From Bacillus subtilis (GTDB taxonomy: Bacteria; Bacillota; Bacilli; Bacillales; Bacillaceae_C): DNA of 64,000 nt. Below are positions 8,999 through 18,226 of the stretch, in pieces. Each line of letters begins with the position of its first letter. Position 1 is the stretch's first letter. The DNA lies in assembly GCF_008764245.1 (NCBI RefSeq), contig NZ_VTQV01000003.1, positions 1 through 64,000 on the forward strand, written 5' to 3'. Both the position numbers and the translations under genes were made by a program. A model generated the notes under the pieces. It ran no database searches, was not told the origin of the DNA, and saw only the letters and a program-made list of their open reading frames with translations.

Positions 8999-11707
8999 AT
9001 GGCGAAAACAACAGCACATATTATTTCCCATTCACATTGGGATCGTGAGTGGTATCTGCCTTTTGAGAAACATCGTTTTTATTTAGTGAAATTAATGGAT
9101 GCTTTACTAGAAAAGCTAGAAAATGATCCTGAGTACAAAAGTTTTCATTTAGATGGACAAACCATTGCTTTGGATGATTATTTTGAGGTTCGACCTGAAA
9201 AATATGATTTAGTTAAAAAATACATCCAAGAAAAGAGAATTATTATCGGACCTTGGTATATTTTACAAGATGCTTTCTTAACAAGCGCTGAAGCAAATGT
9301 GCGTAATTTAGTTATTGGAATGAATGAATCGAAAAAATATGGACAATATTCCAAACTTGGTTATTTCCCAGATACATTTGGGATTTATGGACAGGCACCG
9401 CAAATATTAAAACAGGCTGGAATTGATACAGCCGCATTTGGACGCGGCGTAAAGCCAACAGGCTTTAATAATATGGTTAGTGATTCCGAGAATTTTGAAT
9501 CTCCATATTCGGAACTAGAGTGGCAATCGCCTGATGGTTCGAGTGTGCTAGGTGTACTATTTGCCAATTGGTATTCAAATGGGAATGAAATCCCTTCCTC
9601 CAAAGAAGAAGCGGAAAAATTCTGGGAGCAGAAGCTAGCAGATGCTAAAAAATATGCTTCTACACCACATTTACTTTATATGAATGGCTGTGACCATCAG
9701 CCATTGCAGAAGGATCTTCCGGAAGCGATTAAGTTAGCGAATGAAATGTATCCTGATATCGAATTCAAACACTCTAGTTTTGAAGAGTATATGGAAGAGG
9801 TGAAAAATAGTCTTCCTGAAAAACTTCAGACAGTGACAGGAGAATTACGTAATCAGCGTACAGATGGTTGGTCTACTTTAGTGAATACAGCTTCCGCACG
9901 CATTTATTTGAAACAAATGAACCAATCTGCGCAAAATAAACTTGAGCGTTTAGTTGAACCACTTGCTACATTTGCTTATATGAATGGTGAAGAATATCCA
10001 GAGGATTATCTTCGTTTTGCTTGGAAACAATTGATGCAAAACCATCCACATGACAGTATTTGTGGTTGTTCGGTTGATGAAGTCCATGAAGAAATGGTGA
10101 CTCGCTTTAAGAAAGTAGATCAAATGGCAGACAAGCTTATTGAAGAGCAAACGGAAAAATTAACTGCGAAAATGAATACGACTGCGCCTGCTGAGTTTGA
10201 TAACGCGATTCCACTGATTGTCATGAATACAACAGGTTATAAGCGTCATACTACAATTGAAAAAGTAGTAGACTTGGAAAAAATATATTTTAGTGAAATG
10301 CCATTTCCAGAAATACATGCCCATTTAACGGATAAATCATTACCAAAATTAACGGTAGTCAACGCAAATGGGGAAGAAATTCCTGCAACCATTGAAGAGC
10401 ATGGGGTGGAATTCGGCTATGATCTGCCAGATGATAAATTTAGACAGCCACATTATGCTAAAAAGGTAAAAGTGATGTTTACAACAGATGAATTACCAGA
10501 ATTCGGTTATGCCACTTACTTTTTAGTAGAAAAAGAGCCAATGGTTTCTCCGCAAAGAATCACTCAAGCGGAAAATATTCTGGAGAATGACTATCTTCGT
10601 GTAAGTGTTCATGAGGATGGAACATACGATGTGCTAGATAAAGTAACAGGACATGAACTAAAAAGTGTTGGAAGTTATGAAGATACTAGTGACATTGGCA
10701 ATGAATATATGTTTAAAAAAGCAACAGGAGAAAAGGCATATACAACAAAGGGCTTACAAGCAGATATAAGAGTCACAGAAAATAACCCATCAAGAGGAAG
10801 TATTGAGATTATTCATCAATTCAAAATTCCAGTCTCAGCCCATGAAGAGTTGGAGGCGCTGAAAGATCGACTTGTATGGCATAAAGATCGTGAAGCAAGA
10901 CGTTCTGAGGAAATGACCACTCTTGAATTGAAAACGATATTGACACTAGATAAACATGCAAAAGGGCTTGCTGTAAAATTAGCATTTAATAATACAGCTA
11001 AAGACCATCGCTTGCGCGTTGTTTATCCAACTGGATTTACAACAGATCACCATTTAGCTGAAAGTGCTTTTGAAATTGTGGAAAGACCGAATAAACCGGA
11101 AGTTGAATGGAGTAATCCAAGCTTTGATCATCACCAACATTCATTTGCTTCGTTATCAGATGGCCAAAATGGTTTAACAGTTGCGACAAAAGGTTTGCAA
11201 GAATATGAGGTAGTAGAAGATAATACAACATTTGCTATTACAGTATTACGTGCCGTCTCTGAACTAGGGGATTGGGGTTATTTCCCAACACCTGAAGCAC
11301 AATGCTTAGGTAACCAAACAGCTGAATGGTATGTGATCCCACATGCAGGAGATGCAATTTCCGCAAAAGCCTATGAAGCAGCATATGATTTTCAAATTCC
11401 TGCTGTCTGTGTACAAACAGACATACATGATGGAGAATTACCAACAAACGGTCAATTTATTCAATGGGAAAGTAATGGACTTGTGCTAACAAGCGTAAAA
11501 AGAGGAGAAACAAGCAAGGATCTTTTCTTCCGAGTCTACAATCCTTCAAACGAGGAAAAATTACTAACCATTCAGCATCCTAATGATGTGAACTATTACG
11601 ATAGTAATTTGATCGAAGAAAAACTAAGCATGATTGGCGAAAAATATCAAGAACGACCAGTCGGAGCTTATAAAATTATAACTGTGGGTATGGAAGGGGC
11701 TAACTAA
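8999..11707 (+). CDS. GH38 alpha-mannosidase (about 900-residue, streptococcal/MngB-like type)
   Basis: About 902 residues. A retaining, zinc-dependent glycoside hydrolase that removes alpha-linked mannose. The GH38 catalytic module begins with SHSHWDREWYLPFEKHR (zinc His/Asp). The likely nucleophile is the Asp in GYFPDTFGIYGQAPQ. HDSICGCSVDEVHEEM is the conserved block after the helical domain, and beta-domains fill the C-terminal half. There is no signal peptide, so it should act in the cytoplasm on imported oligosaccharides. ATG at 8999, preceded by AAAGGACTGGAG, is preferred to an upstream in-frame ATT/ATG-rich extension. It is followed three bases later by GH125, the same pairing described in Streptococcus pyogenes, where GH38 takes alpha-1,3 and GH125 takes alpha-1,6 mannose. 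The specificity here is inferred. Confidence 0.92.
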   Translation: MAKTTAHIISHSHWDREWYLPFEKHRFYLVKLMDALLEKLENDPEYKSFHLDGQTIALDDYFEVRPEKYDLVKKYIQEKRIIIGPWYILQDAFLTSAEANVRNLVIGMNESKKYGQYSKLGYFPDTFGIYGQAPQILKQAGIDTAAFGRGVKPTGFNNMVSDSENFESPYSELEWQSPDGSSVLGVLFANWYSNGNEIPSSKEEAEKFWEQKLADAKKYASTPHLLYMNGCDHQPLQKDLPEAIKLANEMYPDIEFKHSSFEEYMEEVKNSLPEKLQTVTGELRNQRTDGWSTLVNTASARIYLKQMNQSAQNKLERLVEPLATFAYMNGEEYPEDYLRFAWKQLMQNHPHDSICGCSVDEVHEEMVTRFKKVDQMADKLIEEQTEKLTAKMNTTAPAEFDNAIPLIVMNTTGYKRHTTIEKVVDLEKIYFSEMPFPEIHAHLTDKSLPKLTVVNANGEEIPATIEEHGVEFGYDLPDDKFRQPHYAKKVKVMFTTDELPEFGYATYFLVEKEPMVSPQRITQAENILENDYLRVSVHEDGTYDVLDKVTGHELKSVGSYEDTSDIGNEYMFKKATGEKAYTTKGLQADIRVTENNPSRGSIEIIHQFKIPVSAHEELEALKDRLVWHKDREARRSEEMTTLELKTILTLDKHAKGLAVKLAFNNTAKDHRLRVVYPTGFTTDHHLAESAFEIVERPNKPEVEWSNPSFDHHQHSFASLSDGQNGLTVATKGLQEYEVVEDNTTFAITVLRAVSELGDWGYFPTPEAQCLGNQTAEWYVIPHAGDAISAKAYEAAYDFQIPAVCVQTDIHDGELPTNGQFIQWESNGLVLTSVKRGETSKDLFFRVYNPSNEEKLLTIQHPNDVNYYDSNLIEEKLSMIGEKYQERPVGAYKIITVGMEGAN

Positions 11708-11710
11708 ATC

Positions 11711-13015
11711 ATGACAAATATTCCAGCTTCATTACAAGCAATTATTGACCAAGTAAAAACAGCTTTTCCTGGAGAAGAGAAACTGCATGAGATGTTTGCA
11801 CAATGCTTTGTTAACACCTATTCAACGACATTGAAGCATCTAGATGATGGGACAACATTCGTTATAACAGGAGATATTCCTGCCATGTGGCTACGGGATT
11901 CTGCAGCCCAAGTTCGTCCTTATTTAATGGCAGCTAATGATGACCCAGCGATTAAAGAAATGTTGCTAGGGGTTGTCAATCGACAAATTCAATTTGTTTT
12001 ACATGATCCATATGCGAATGCTTTTAATGATTCAGCAAATGGAAAAGGGCATCAAACTGACCAAACAGAGATGACTCCATGGATTTGGGAACGTAAATAT
12101 GAAGTCGATTCTCTTTGCTATCCGATCCAATTATCCTATTTGCTTTGGAAATCGACAGGTGATACAAGCCATTTAAATGCAGATTTCCATGAAGCGATTC
12201 GAACGATTGTAAAGGTATGGAAGATTGAACAAGATCATGAGCAAAACTCCTCCTATCGTTTTGAACGTACAGAAGATCGCCCACAGGATACATTGATCCG
12301 TGATGGAAAAGGATCAAAAGTTGTACCAACTGGGATGACATGGAGTGCATTCCGCCCAAGTGATGATGCATGCACATACGGTTATTTAGTTCCAGCTAAT
12401 ATGTTTGCTTCAGTTGTTATGGGCTATGCTGCGGAAATCTGTCAGACTGTTTTACAGGATGAAGAGCTAGGCAAAGAATGTGCAGCATTGGGACAAGAAA
12501 TCCGTGATGGTATTGAAACTCATGCGGTTATCGATCACCCGATGTACGGGAAAATTTATGCTTATGAAGTTGATGGAGCAGGTGGTTACCAACTAATGGA
12601 TGATGCCAATGTGCCAAGTCTTATGTCCGCTCCTTATCTAGGATATTGTGATTTTGACGATGAAATCTATCAAAATACACGTAACTTTATCTTAAGTCGG
12701 GATAATCCATACTATTATGAAGGAAAGGCAGCGAGCGGAATCGGCAGTCCCCACACACCAGACCATTATATTTGGCATATTGCTCTTTCAGTACAAGGTA
12801 TGACAAGCATTGATCAGAAAGAAAAAGAGGCGTTACTTCGTACACTCTTAAATACAGATGGTGGCACAGGGTTCATGCATGAAGGATTTAATGCCTCTAA
12901 TCCGGAAGAATTTACACGCGAATGGTTTGCTTGGTCCAATACAATGTTTAGTGAATTTGTTCTTAGTTATATTGGAAAAACCGTTCAAGGAAGTCCTTTA
13001 AACGAGAAAAAATAA
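11711..13015 (+). CDS. GH125 exo-alpha-1,6-mannosidase (DUF1237)
   Basis: 434 residues, the usual single-domain length. GH125 enzymes are metal-independent, inverting alpha-1,6-mannosidases with an (alpha/alpha)6 barrel. Typical segments are GDIPAMWLRDSAAQV near residue 55, TEMTPWIWERKYEVDSLCYP, GMTWSAFRPSDDACTYGY (probable catalytic acid in the DD pair), and the C-terminal MHEGFNASNPEEFTREWFAW block. The start lies three bases after the GH38 stop, so the genes are translationally close and the enzymes probably act on the same branched mannan or N-glycan fragment. No signal peptide is seen. Confidence 0.93.
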   Translation: MTNIPASLQAIIDQVKTAFPGEEKLHEMFAQCFVNTYSTTLKHLDDGTTFVITGDIPAMWLRDSAAQVRPYLMAANDDPAIKEMLLGVVNRQIQFVLHDPYANAFNDSANGKGHQTDQTEMTPWIWERKYEVDSLCYPIQLSYLLWKSTGDTSHLNADFHEAIRTIVKVWKIEQDHEQNSSYRFERTEDRPQDTLIRDGKGSKVVPTGMTWSAFRPSDDACTYGYLVPANMFASVVMGYAAEICQTVLQDEELGKECAALGQEIRDGIETHAVIDHPMYGKIYAYEVDGAGGYQLMDDANVPSLMSAPYLGYCDFDDEIYQNTRNFILSRDNPYYYEGKAASGIGSPHTPDHYIWHIALSVQGMTSIDQKEKEALLRTLLNTDGGTGFMHEGFNASNPEEFTREWFAWSNTMFSEFVLSYIGKTVQGSPLNEKK

Positions 13016-13033
13016 CTGGATAAGATAGCTTGA

Positions 13034-13297
13034 TCAGGGTCTTGGTTTAACGACACGACCCTCACGATAACGGTCCCCCGTCAAGTCTCTAATGTCTCGA
13101 GCATGACGGACGGCTCTTTCAAGGGTGAATGGCTCGATCCTATGCTCTAAGGCTTGCGCTCTGTCGTAATCGATTTGAAATCTAGTGACAATAGTTCGAC
13201 TCTGGGTTTTGTTGGCGCAAAGGCGAGTCATAAATTCCGCCCCTAAAGATCTACAACTTGAGTTGTTGATTTTAGGGGCAGAATATATAGTAAACAA
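13034..13297 (-). other. Unrecognised small ORF or gene remnant overlapping a strong hairpin
   Basis: An 87-codon reading frame, antisense to the mannosidase operon and richer in G+C and Arg/Asp codons than its surroundings. The second half (FTLERAVRHARDIRDLTGDRYREG) looks protein-like, but I recognise no family. A likely shorter start is the ATG at 13231, just inside the hairpin at 13239-13279; no convincing ribosome site is visible. It could be the tail of a transposon or phage gene left after deletion, a small real gene, or a chance frame over a structured repeat. It fills most of the 312-bp gap between GH125 and yesL. Confidence 0.3.
13239..13279. repeat. Strong 41-bp hairpin in the GH125-yesL gap
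   Basis: GCCCCTAAA, ATC and ACAACT pair with AGTTGT, GAT and TTTAGGGGC, with single mismatches between blocks and a TG loop. ATTC/GAAT extends the outer stem. It has no T-tail on the plus strand, so it is not a standard terminator. It could be an end of a lost mobile element or a processing or stability hairpin upstream of yesL. Confidence 0.6.
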
Positions 13298-13327
13298 TGT
13301 AAGAAAATATATGGAGGTTGGTCAGAA

Positions 13328-13939
13328 ATGAAATTATTTCAAATTGTAAGTGAGTGGCTGCTCCGTTTGATATGGACCAACCTCTTATGGATTGGATTTA
13401 CACTTCTCGGACTAGGTATTTTCGGAATCATGCCCGCCACTGTGGCAATGTTTACAGTTGTTCGCAGATGGACTATGAAAGACTTTGATACTCCGATATG
13501 GTCGTTATTCAAAACTACATATTTTAAAGAATGGAAAAAGAGCAATTTGATTGGCGTTATCTTTGCGTTGATTGGTGGCTTTCTTTTTCTAGATCTCAGT
13601 TTTTCTGAGCAGATGACAGGTTTTTTCTCGCTTTTTTTATATGTCTTTTTTCTCGTTTTATTTATGATTTACATCTTAACATTGGCATTCTTTTTCCCAC
13701 TTTATGTACAGTATACATTTACGATTAAAGAGTATATTAAGCAATCCTTATTCCATGCGATTGCGAGTATAAAAGATATTATTATTCTTTTGCTTGGGCT
13801 TGCCTTCATCGTTTATCTCCTAGCAAAAGTTCCAGGGTTAATTCCGTTTCTAGGGGGAGTCCTTCCAAGTTATTGGATTATGACAATTTGTATGAAACGC
13901 TTCCGTAAAATGGAAAAAACAATAAAACTTAAGGAGTGA
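13328..13939 (+). CDS. YesL-like DUF624 membrane protein
   Basis: 203 residues with about five hydrophobic segments (near 10-40, 75-90, 100-125, 140-165 and 168-185). An early GIMPATVAMFTVVRRW segment is typical of the YesL/DUF624 family. Such genes recur in Bacillus sugar operons beside YesMN two-component systems and binding-protein importers, but the molecular role is unknown. A ribosome site (TGGAGG) precedes the ATG. The downstream GH38 starts at or just past its stop, indicating one transcript. A second YesL-like gene lies at 55756-56397 beside the third importer, repeating the association. Confidence 0.8.
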   Translation: MKLFQIVSEWLLRLIWTNLLWIGFTLLGLGIFGIMPATVAMFTVVRRWTMKDFDTPIWSLFKTTYFKEWKKSNLIGVIFALIGGFLFLDLSFSEQMTGFFSLFLYVFFLVLFMIYILTLAFFFPLYVQYTFTIKEYIKQSLFHAIASIKDIIILLLGLAFIVYLLAKVPGLIPFLGGVLPSYWIMTICMKRFRKMEKTIKLKE

Positions 13940-13944
13940 TTAGT

Positions 13945-16900
13945 TTGTTTCTTACAGAAAATAAATTTGAAAATCGTATTCGCGAATTAGCTGATTTTCG
14001 TTATCGAGACAGAATCTCGATCAAAGACTTTATGATTCAAGAAGATGATGGGGAAATTGGTGCCTATCCCCCTGGACAATACGATCCTCAACAAAAAATG
14101 AGTTTAGGTGATTATTGGAAAGGACGAGACCGCTATTTATGGCTTCATACTACTGTGGTAGCTCATCAGCGATTAGCGGGAAAGCAATTAGTTGGCCTTT
14201 TCTCTTTTGGTCGTACAGGTGGTGGAAACAACTCTGGGTTTGAGTCATTACTATTTGTAAATGGTAAGCCTTATCAAGGGGTGGATTCCAATCATGAGGA
14301 AGTTTTATTTGACGAAGCCTATGCACAAGGTCCATTACGCCTTGACTTTCGTCTTTGGTCGGGAATGGAAGGGGGCGGCGTCCCGCGTGAACAAGAATAT
14401 AAGCTGGAAAAAGCAGAAATTGCTTGGCTTGATTCAAAAGTCGATAATTTATTTTATACACTTTATGCTGCCTTTGAAATTCTTAAAGAGACAACAGAAG
14501 CAGACCCTGCTCACATTACGTTAAGCAAGCTGATCAGTGCTGCACTTAAGTTGATTGATTGGACAGAACCAGGGAGTGAAGAGTTTTACCAGTCATGTTA
14601 TGAAGCGGAAGATCAACTTATGCAGGCTGTTGAAGCAATCGATCCTTCCTCCGAAATCACGATCCATGCTGTCGGCCACACGCATATCGATGTTGCTTGG
14701 TTATGGAGATTGAAAAACACTCGGGAAAAATCGGCTCGTTCATTTTCAACAGTCTTGAACTTAATGAAACGATTTCCAGAGTATTTGTTTTTACAAACGC
14801 AACCACAATTGTATGAATATATCAAAGCCGATTATCCGGAAATCTATGAACAAATGAAAGCTAAGATTGCGGATGGAAAATGGGAAGCTGCTGGTGCGAT
14901 GTGGCTTGAGGCGGACTGTAATATCCCAAGTGGAGAGTCACTTGTACGTCAAATTCTGTATGGTAAGGAATTTTTCAAAAAAGAATTTAATGCAGATAGC
15001 CCATACCTCTGGTTGCCAGATGTCTTTGGCTATAGTTGGGCCTTACCACAGATTTTGAAAAAATCTGGAATTAAAACAATGATGACAACAAAAATTAGTT
15101 GGAACCAATATAACCGGATGCCACATGATACGTTCTATTGGAAAGGGATCGATGGTTCGGAAATTTTGACTCATTTTATTACGACTCCTGAACCTTGGAA
15201 TGGACCAGATTCTTGGTTCTATACGTATAATGGCTTTATTACAGCGAAAACCGTTAAGGGAGCTTGGGAAGGTTACAGAGATAAAGAATTGACAAAAGAT
15301 CTCCTGGTTTCCTATGGCTATGGTGATGGTGGCGGTGGTGTCAACCGGCATATGCTTGAAATGAGACGCCGTTTTGATAAGCTTCCTGGTATGCCAAATG
15401 TAAAAACATCCACAGCAGGAGAATTTTTCGAAAAGCTTCATGCGAATGTGAAAGAATCGGATGGTTATATTCATAAATGGGATGGTGAATTGTATCTTGA
15501 GTATCACCGTGGAACTTATACAAGCCAAGCCTTTATGAAACAGATGAATCGCCAATTAGAGTTACAATATCGGCGCGCTGAAATCCTAACTAGTTGGCTA
15601 TCGCGAACAGGAGAATGGCAAGGAAATGAGGCATTAAAAGCAGGTTGGAAAATCATTTTGCGCAATCAATTTCACGATATTATTCCGGGCTCTTCGATTA
15701 CAGAGGTATACGAAGATGCGAGAAAGGAATATGAGGAAGCTTTTGCTATTGTCGATCAAGTTGAAGCAGAGATCTTATCTCCACTGTTACAGAAGATTGG
15801 TCAAGCTGTCACACTTTATAATGCATCCCATATGAAAGAAGCAAGAAATGTATGGATCCCTGAGCATATAGAAGAAAATGGTATTTGGAAAACAGCGGAC
15901 GGAATGATGTTGCCTGCACAAAAGCAAGCAAATGGTTGGCTTGTGGAAGTGGACTCTCTTCCAGCCTTTGGTGCGAAAACTCTTTATTTTGAGGCTGATG
16001 CTAAGTCAAAAGAAACATCACCTTTCCAATATAAAGATAAGAAAGTTGAAACACCTTTCTATACAGTAGAATTTAATCGATACGGTCAAATTTCACGCCT
16101 CTATGATAAAGAAGCGGAACGCTCCATCCTAGCGGAAGGAGAAAATGGAAATGTTTTGCAAATCTTTGAGGACAAGCCACTTGCCCATGATGCATGGGAT
16201 ATTGATATTTTCTATCAAGAGAAAATGGAAGAAATTCGTGAGTTAGTCGAATTCGAGGTCGTAGAAAATGGGTCGCTAGCGATTGAAATTCAAGCGAAAT
16301 GGCATTATCATAAATCAGAATTCACACAGAAGATTACTTTCTATGCAAATGAGCGCCGGATTGATTTCAAAACAGAGGCTGACTGGCATGAGAAACATAA
16401 ATTACTAAAAACTGCATTCCCTGTGGATATTCGTGCGACTGAAGCGACATATGATGTCCAATATGGGAATGTGAAACGTCCAAATCATTGGAACACAAGC
16501 TGGGATATGGCACGCTTTGAATCGGTGGGACACCAATGGGCTGATTTATCTGAAGCTGGTTTTGGGGTCAGTCTTTTGAATGATTCCAAATATGGCTATG
16601 ATATTAAAGAGCACCGGATGCGTCTAACTCTACTAAAGGCTGCAACACATCCTGACCCACATGCTGATCAAGGGCATCATACATTTACGTATTCCCTTTA
16701 TCCTCATACTGGTGATTGGCGTGAAGCAAAAACAGTAGAAAAAGCATGGGATTTGAATGACCCTGTAATGATCCTCCAAGGTGAATGGAAAGATGAAAAC
16801 TCCTTCTTAGATTTACACTCTGACCATGTATGGGTGGATGCAGTGAAGCCTGCTCAAGATGGCAAAGGTGTGATTGTGCGGGTTCATGAATATGAAGGAC

Positions 16901-17058
16901 GGAGAGGAAAAGCAACTGTGCAAATTCATAAGCCAGTCGAGAATTGGATAGAAACTAATCTAATGGAAGAATCGATTGGAGAAGAGCAACAAGGTTCAAC
17001 AATTGAATTTAAGATTAAGCCATATGAAATTAAGACATTTAGACTGCAAGTCAAATAG
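13945..17058 (+). CDS. GH38 alpha-mannosidase (about 1,040-residue type)
   Basis: About 1,037 residues, longer than the GH38 at 9 kb and similar in length and motifs to the one at 27.9 kb. It has an N-terminal beta domain, then the zinc-site segment GHTHIDVAWLWRLKNTREKSARSF near residue 250. A WLPDVFGYSWALPQILKKSG block (probable nucleophile Asp) and NQFHDIIPGSSITEVYEDA follow, with a long C-terminal beta region. It resembles the lysosomal/cytosolic MAN2C1-type clade. No signal peptide. AAGGAG at 13931-13936 favours TTG at 13945; GTG at 13936 overlaps that site and the yesL stop. It is the last gene before a hairpin terminator. Confidence 0.92.
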   Translation: MFLTENKFENRIRELADFRYRDRISIKDFMIQEDDGEIGAYPPGQYDPQQKMSLGDYWKGRDRYLWLHTTVVAHQRLAGKQLVGLFSFGRTGGGNNSGFESLLFVNGKPYQGVDSNHEEVLFDEAYAQGPLRLDFRLWSGMEGGGVPREQEYKLEKAEIAWLDSKVDNLFYTLYAAFEILKETTEADPAHITLSKLISAALKLIDWTEPGSEEFYQSCYEAEDQLMQAVEAIDPSSEITIHAVGHTHIDVAWLWRLKNTREKSARSFSTVLNLMKRFPEYLFLQTQPQLYEYIKADYPEIYEQMKAKIADGKWEAAGAMWLEADCNIPSGESLVRQILYGKEFFKKEFNADSPYLWLPDVFGYSWALPQILKKSGIKTMMTTKISWNQYNRMPHDTFYWKGIDGSEILTHFITTPEPWNGPDSWFYTYNGFITAKTVKGAWEGYRDKELTKDLLVSYGYGDGGGGVNRHMLEMRRRFDKLPGMPNVKTSTAGEFFEKLHANVKESDGYIHKWDGELYLEYHRGTYTSQAFMKQMNRQLELQYRRAEILTSWLSRTGEWQGNEALKAGWKIILRNQFHDIIPGSSITEVYEDARKEYEEAFAIVDQVEAEILSPLLQKIGQAVTLYNASHMKEARNVWIPEHIEENGIWKTADGMMLPAQKQANGWLVEVDSLPAFGAKTLYFEADAKSKETSPFQYKDKKVETPFYTVEFNRYGQISRLYDKEAERSILAEGENGNVLQIFEDKPLAHDAWDIDIFYQEKMEEIRELVEFEVVENGSLAIEIQAKWHYHKSEFTQKITFYANERRIDFKTEADWHEKHKLLKTAFPVDIRATEATYDVQYGNVKRPNHWNTSWDMARFESVGHQWADLSEAGFGVSLLNDSKYGYDIKEHRMRLTLLKAATHPDPHADQGHHTFTYSLYPHTGDWREAKTVEKAWDLNDPVMILQGEWKDENSFLDLHSDHVWVDAVKPAQDGKGVIVRVHEYEGRRGKATVQIHKPVENWIETNLMEESIGEEQQGSTIEFKIKPYEIKTFRLQVK

Positions 17059-17076
17059 GTATAAAGTATTTGATGT

Positions 17077-17113
17077 ACAAATGAGCAGATCCAATTGGAT
17101 ACTGCTCATTTGT
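17077..17113 (+). terminator. Terminator hairpin of the mannosidase operon
   Basis: ACAAATGAGCAG pairs perfectly with CTGCTCATTTGT, and an inner ATCCAATTGGAT extends the stem. The tail CGTTTCC is only weakly T-rich. It separates the mannosidase genes from the importer genes. Confidence 0.65.
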
Positions 17114-17228
17114 CGTTTCCAAAAGTAAATAAAGAAAGAATTCTAGTTAATAAGATTGTTTAGTTAGTACAGTGAATATCAATAAAATCAACTACTATTC
17201 TATTATAGTAAATTTTATAATAAGAGTA

Positions 17229-17242
17229 TGAAAATGGTTTCA
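17229..17242 (+). promoter_or_regulatory. cre-like site upstream of importer 1
   Basis: TGAAAATGGTTTCA is a palindromic near-match to the CcpA operator consensus (TGNAANCGNTNNCA), differing at the central C. It lies 24 bp before the GTG of the first permease, where CcpA could block transcription. A TATTATAGT sequence upstream could be the -10 box. Confidence 0.4.
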
Positions 17243-17265
17243 AAAGTAAGGAGGTTAGTGAAAAA

Positions 17266-18192
17266 GTGAATTTTATCAAAGACATTTATAAAAACCGTGT
17301 ATGGCTTCTTATGGTTTTACCTGGCACAATTTGGTTATTACTTTTTGCTTACTTGCCGATGTTTGGTAACATTATTGCTTTTAAAAAGTTTCGAATAGAT
17401 AGAGACGGCTTTTTTGCTAGCATAATGAACAGTGAGTGGATTGGATGGGACAACTTTAAGTACTTGTTTAGTACTGATAGTGCCTTTTTAATTACTAGGA
17501 ACACAATATTATATAATTTAGCTTTTATTATTTTAGGTCTTTTAGCGGCTGTCACAACAGCGATTCTATTAAATGAACTAACACAAAAAAAGCTAGCGAA
17601 GTTTTATCAAACAGGAATGCTTTTTCCCCATTTTCTTTCATGGGTAATTGTAAGCTATTTCGTCTTTACCTTTTTAAGTCCTGACCAAGGATTATTGAAC
17701 AATATTTTAGGCTGGTTTAATATTGAACCGATTTCTTGGTACAGTGATCCGAAGTATTGGCCAGTCATTCTTATATTTATGAGCCTTTGGAAAGGGATCG
17801 GATACGGTAGTATTGTTTATCTCGCTTCAATAGTTGGGATTGACAAAACTTATTATGAGGCAGCCATGATTGATGGAGCAACAAAATGGCAACAAGTGAA
17901 GCATGTTACATTGCCAATGATTAAGCCACTTATTGTCGTCCTACTCATTATGGATATCGGTAAAATTTTCAATTCTGACTTTGGTTTATTCTTCCAAGTT
18001 CCACGAGATTCAGGTGCACTTTATTCTGTTACAAACACAATTGATACGTTTGTTTATAGAGGTTTGATGTCATTAGGAGATATTGGAATGAGTACGGCTG
18101 CTGGCCTTTATCAATCAGCTGTAGGCTTTATTCTCGTCATCATTGCGAACTATATTGTAAGAAAAATTGACGAAGAAAGTGCTCTGTTCTAA
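17266..18192 (+). CDS. Sugar ABC transporter permease, LplB family (importer 1)
   Basis: 308 residues with six predicted membrane helices, starting after a basic N-terminus. The ATPase-contact loop EAAMIDGATKWQQVKHVTLP near residue 200 marks it as a CUT1-type inner-membrane permease. It starts at GTG with AAGGAGG at good spacing. LplB-type permeases pair with LplC-type permeases and large lipoproteins and usually use a shared MsmX-like ATPase. It is followed by the second permease after 34 bp. The substrate is probably an oligosaccharide cut by the adjacent mannosidases; this is inferred from position only. Confidence 0.88.
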   Translation: MNFIKDIYKNRVWLLMVLPGTIWLLLFAYLPMFGNIIAFKKFRIDRDGFFASIMNSEWIGWDNFKYLFSTDSAFLITRNTILYNLAFIILGLLAAVTTAILLNELTQKKLAKFYQTGMLFPHFLSWVIVSYFVFTFLSPDQGLLNNILGWFNIEPISWYSDPKYWPVILIFMSLWKGIGYGSIVYLASIVGIDKTYYEAAMIDGATKWQQVKHVTLPMIKPLIVVLLIMDIGKIFNSDFGLFFQVPRDSGALYSVTNTIDTFVYRGLMSLGDIGMSTAAGLYQSAVGFILVIIANYIVRKIDEESALF

Positions 18193-18226
18193 GCTATGAT
18201 TTGATGAAAGGAGGAAGGTCGAGATT

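Noticed and set aside
15043-15555. 170-codon antisense frame inside a GH38 gene
   Set aside because: The sense frame has full GH38 motifs; the antisense frame has no family features or ribosome site.
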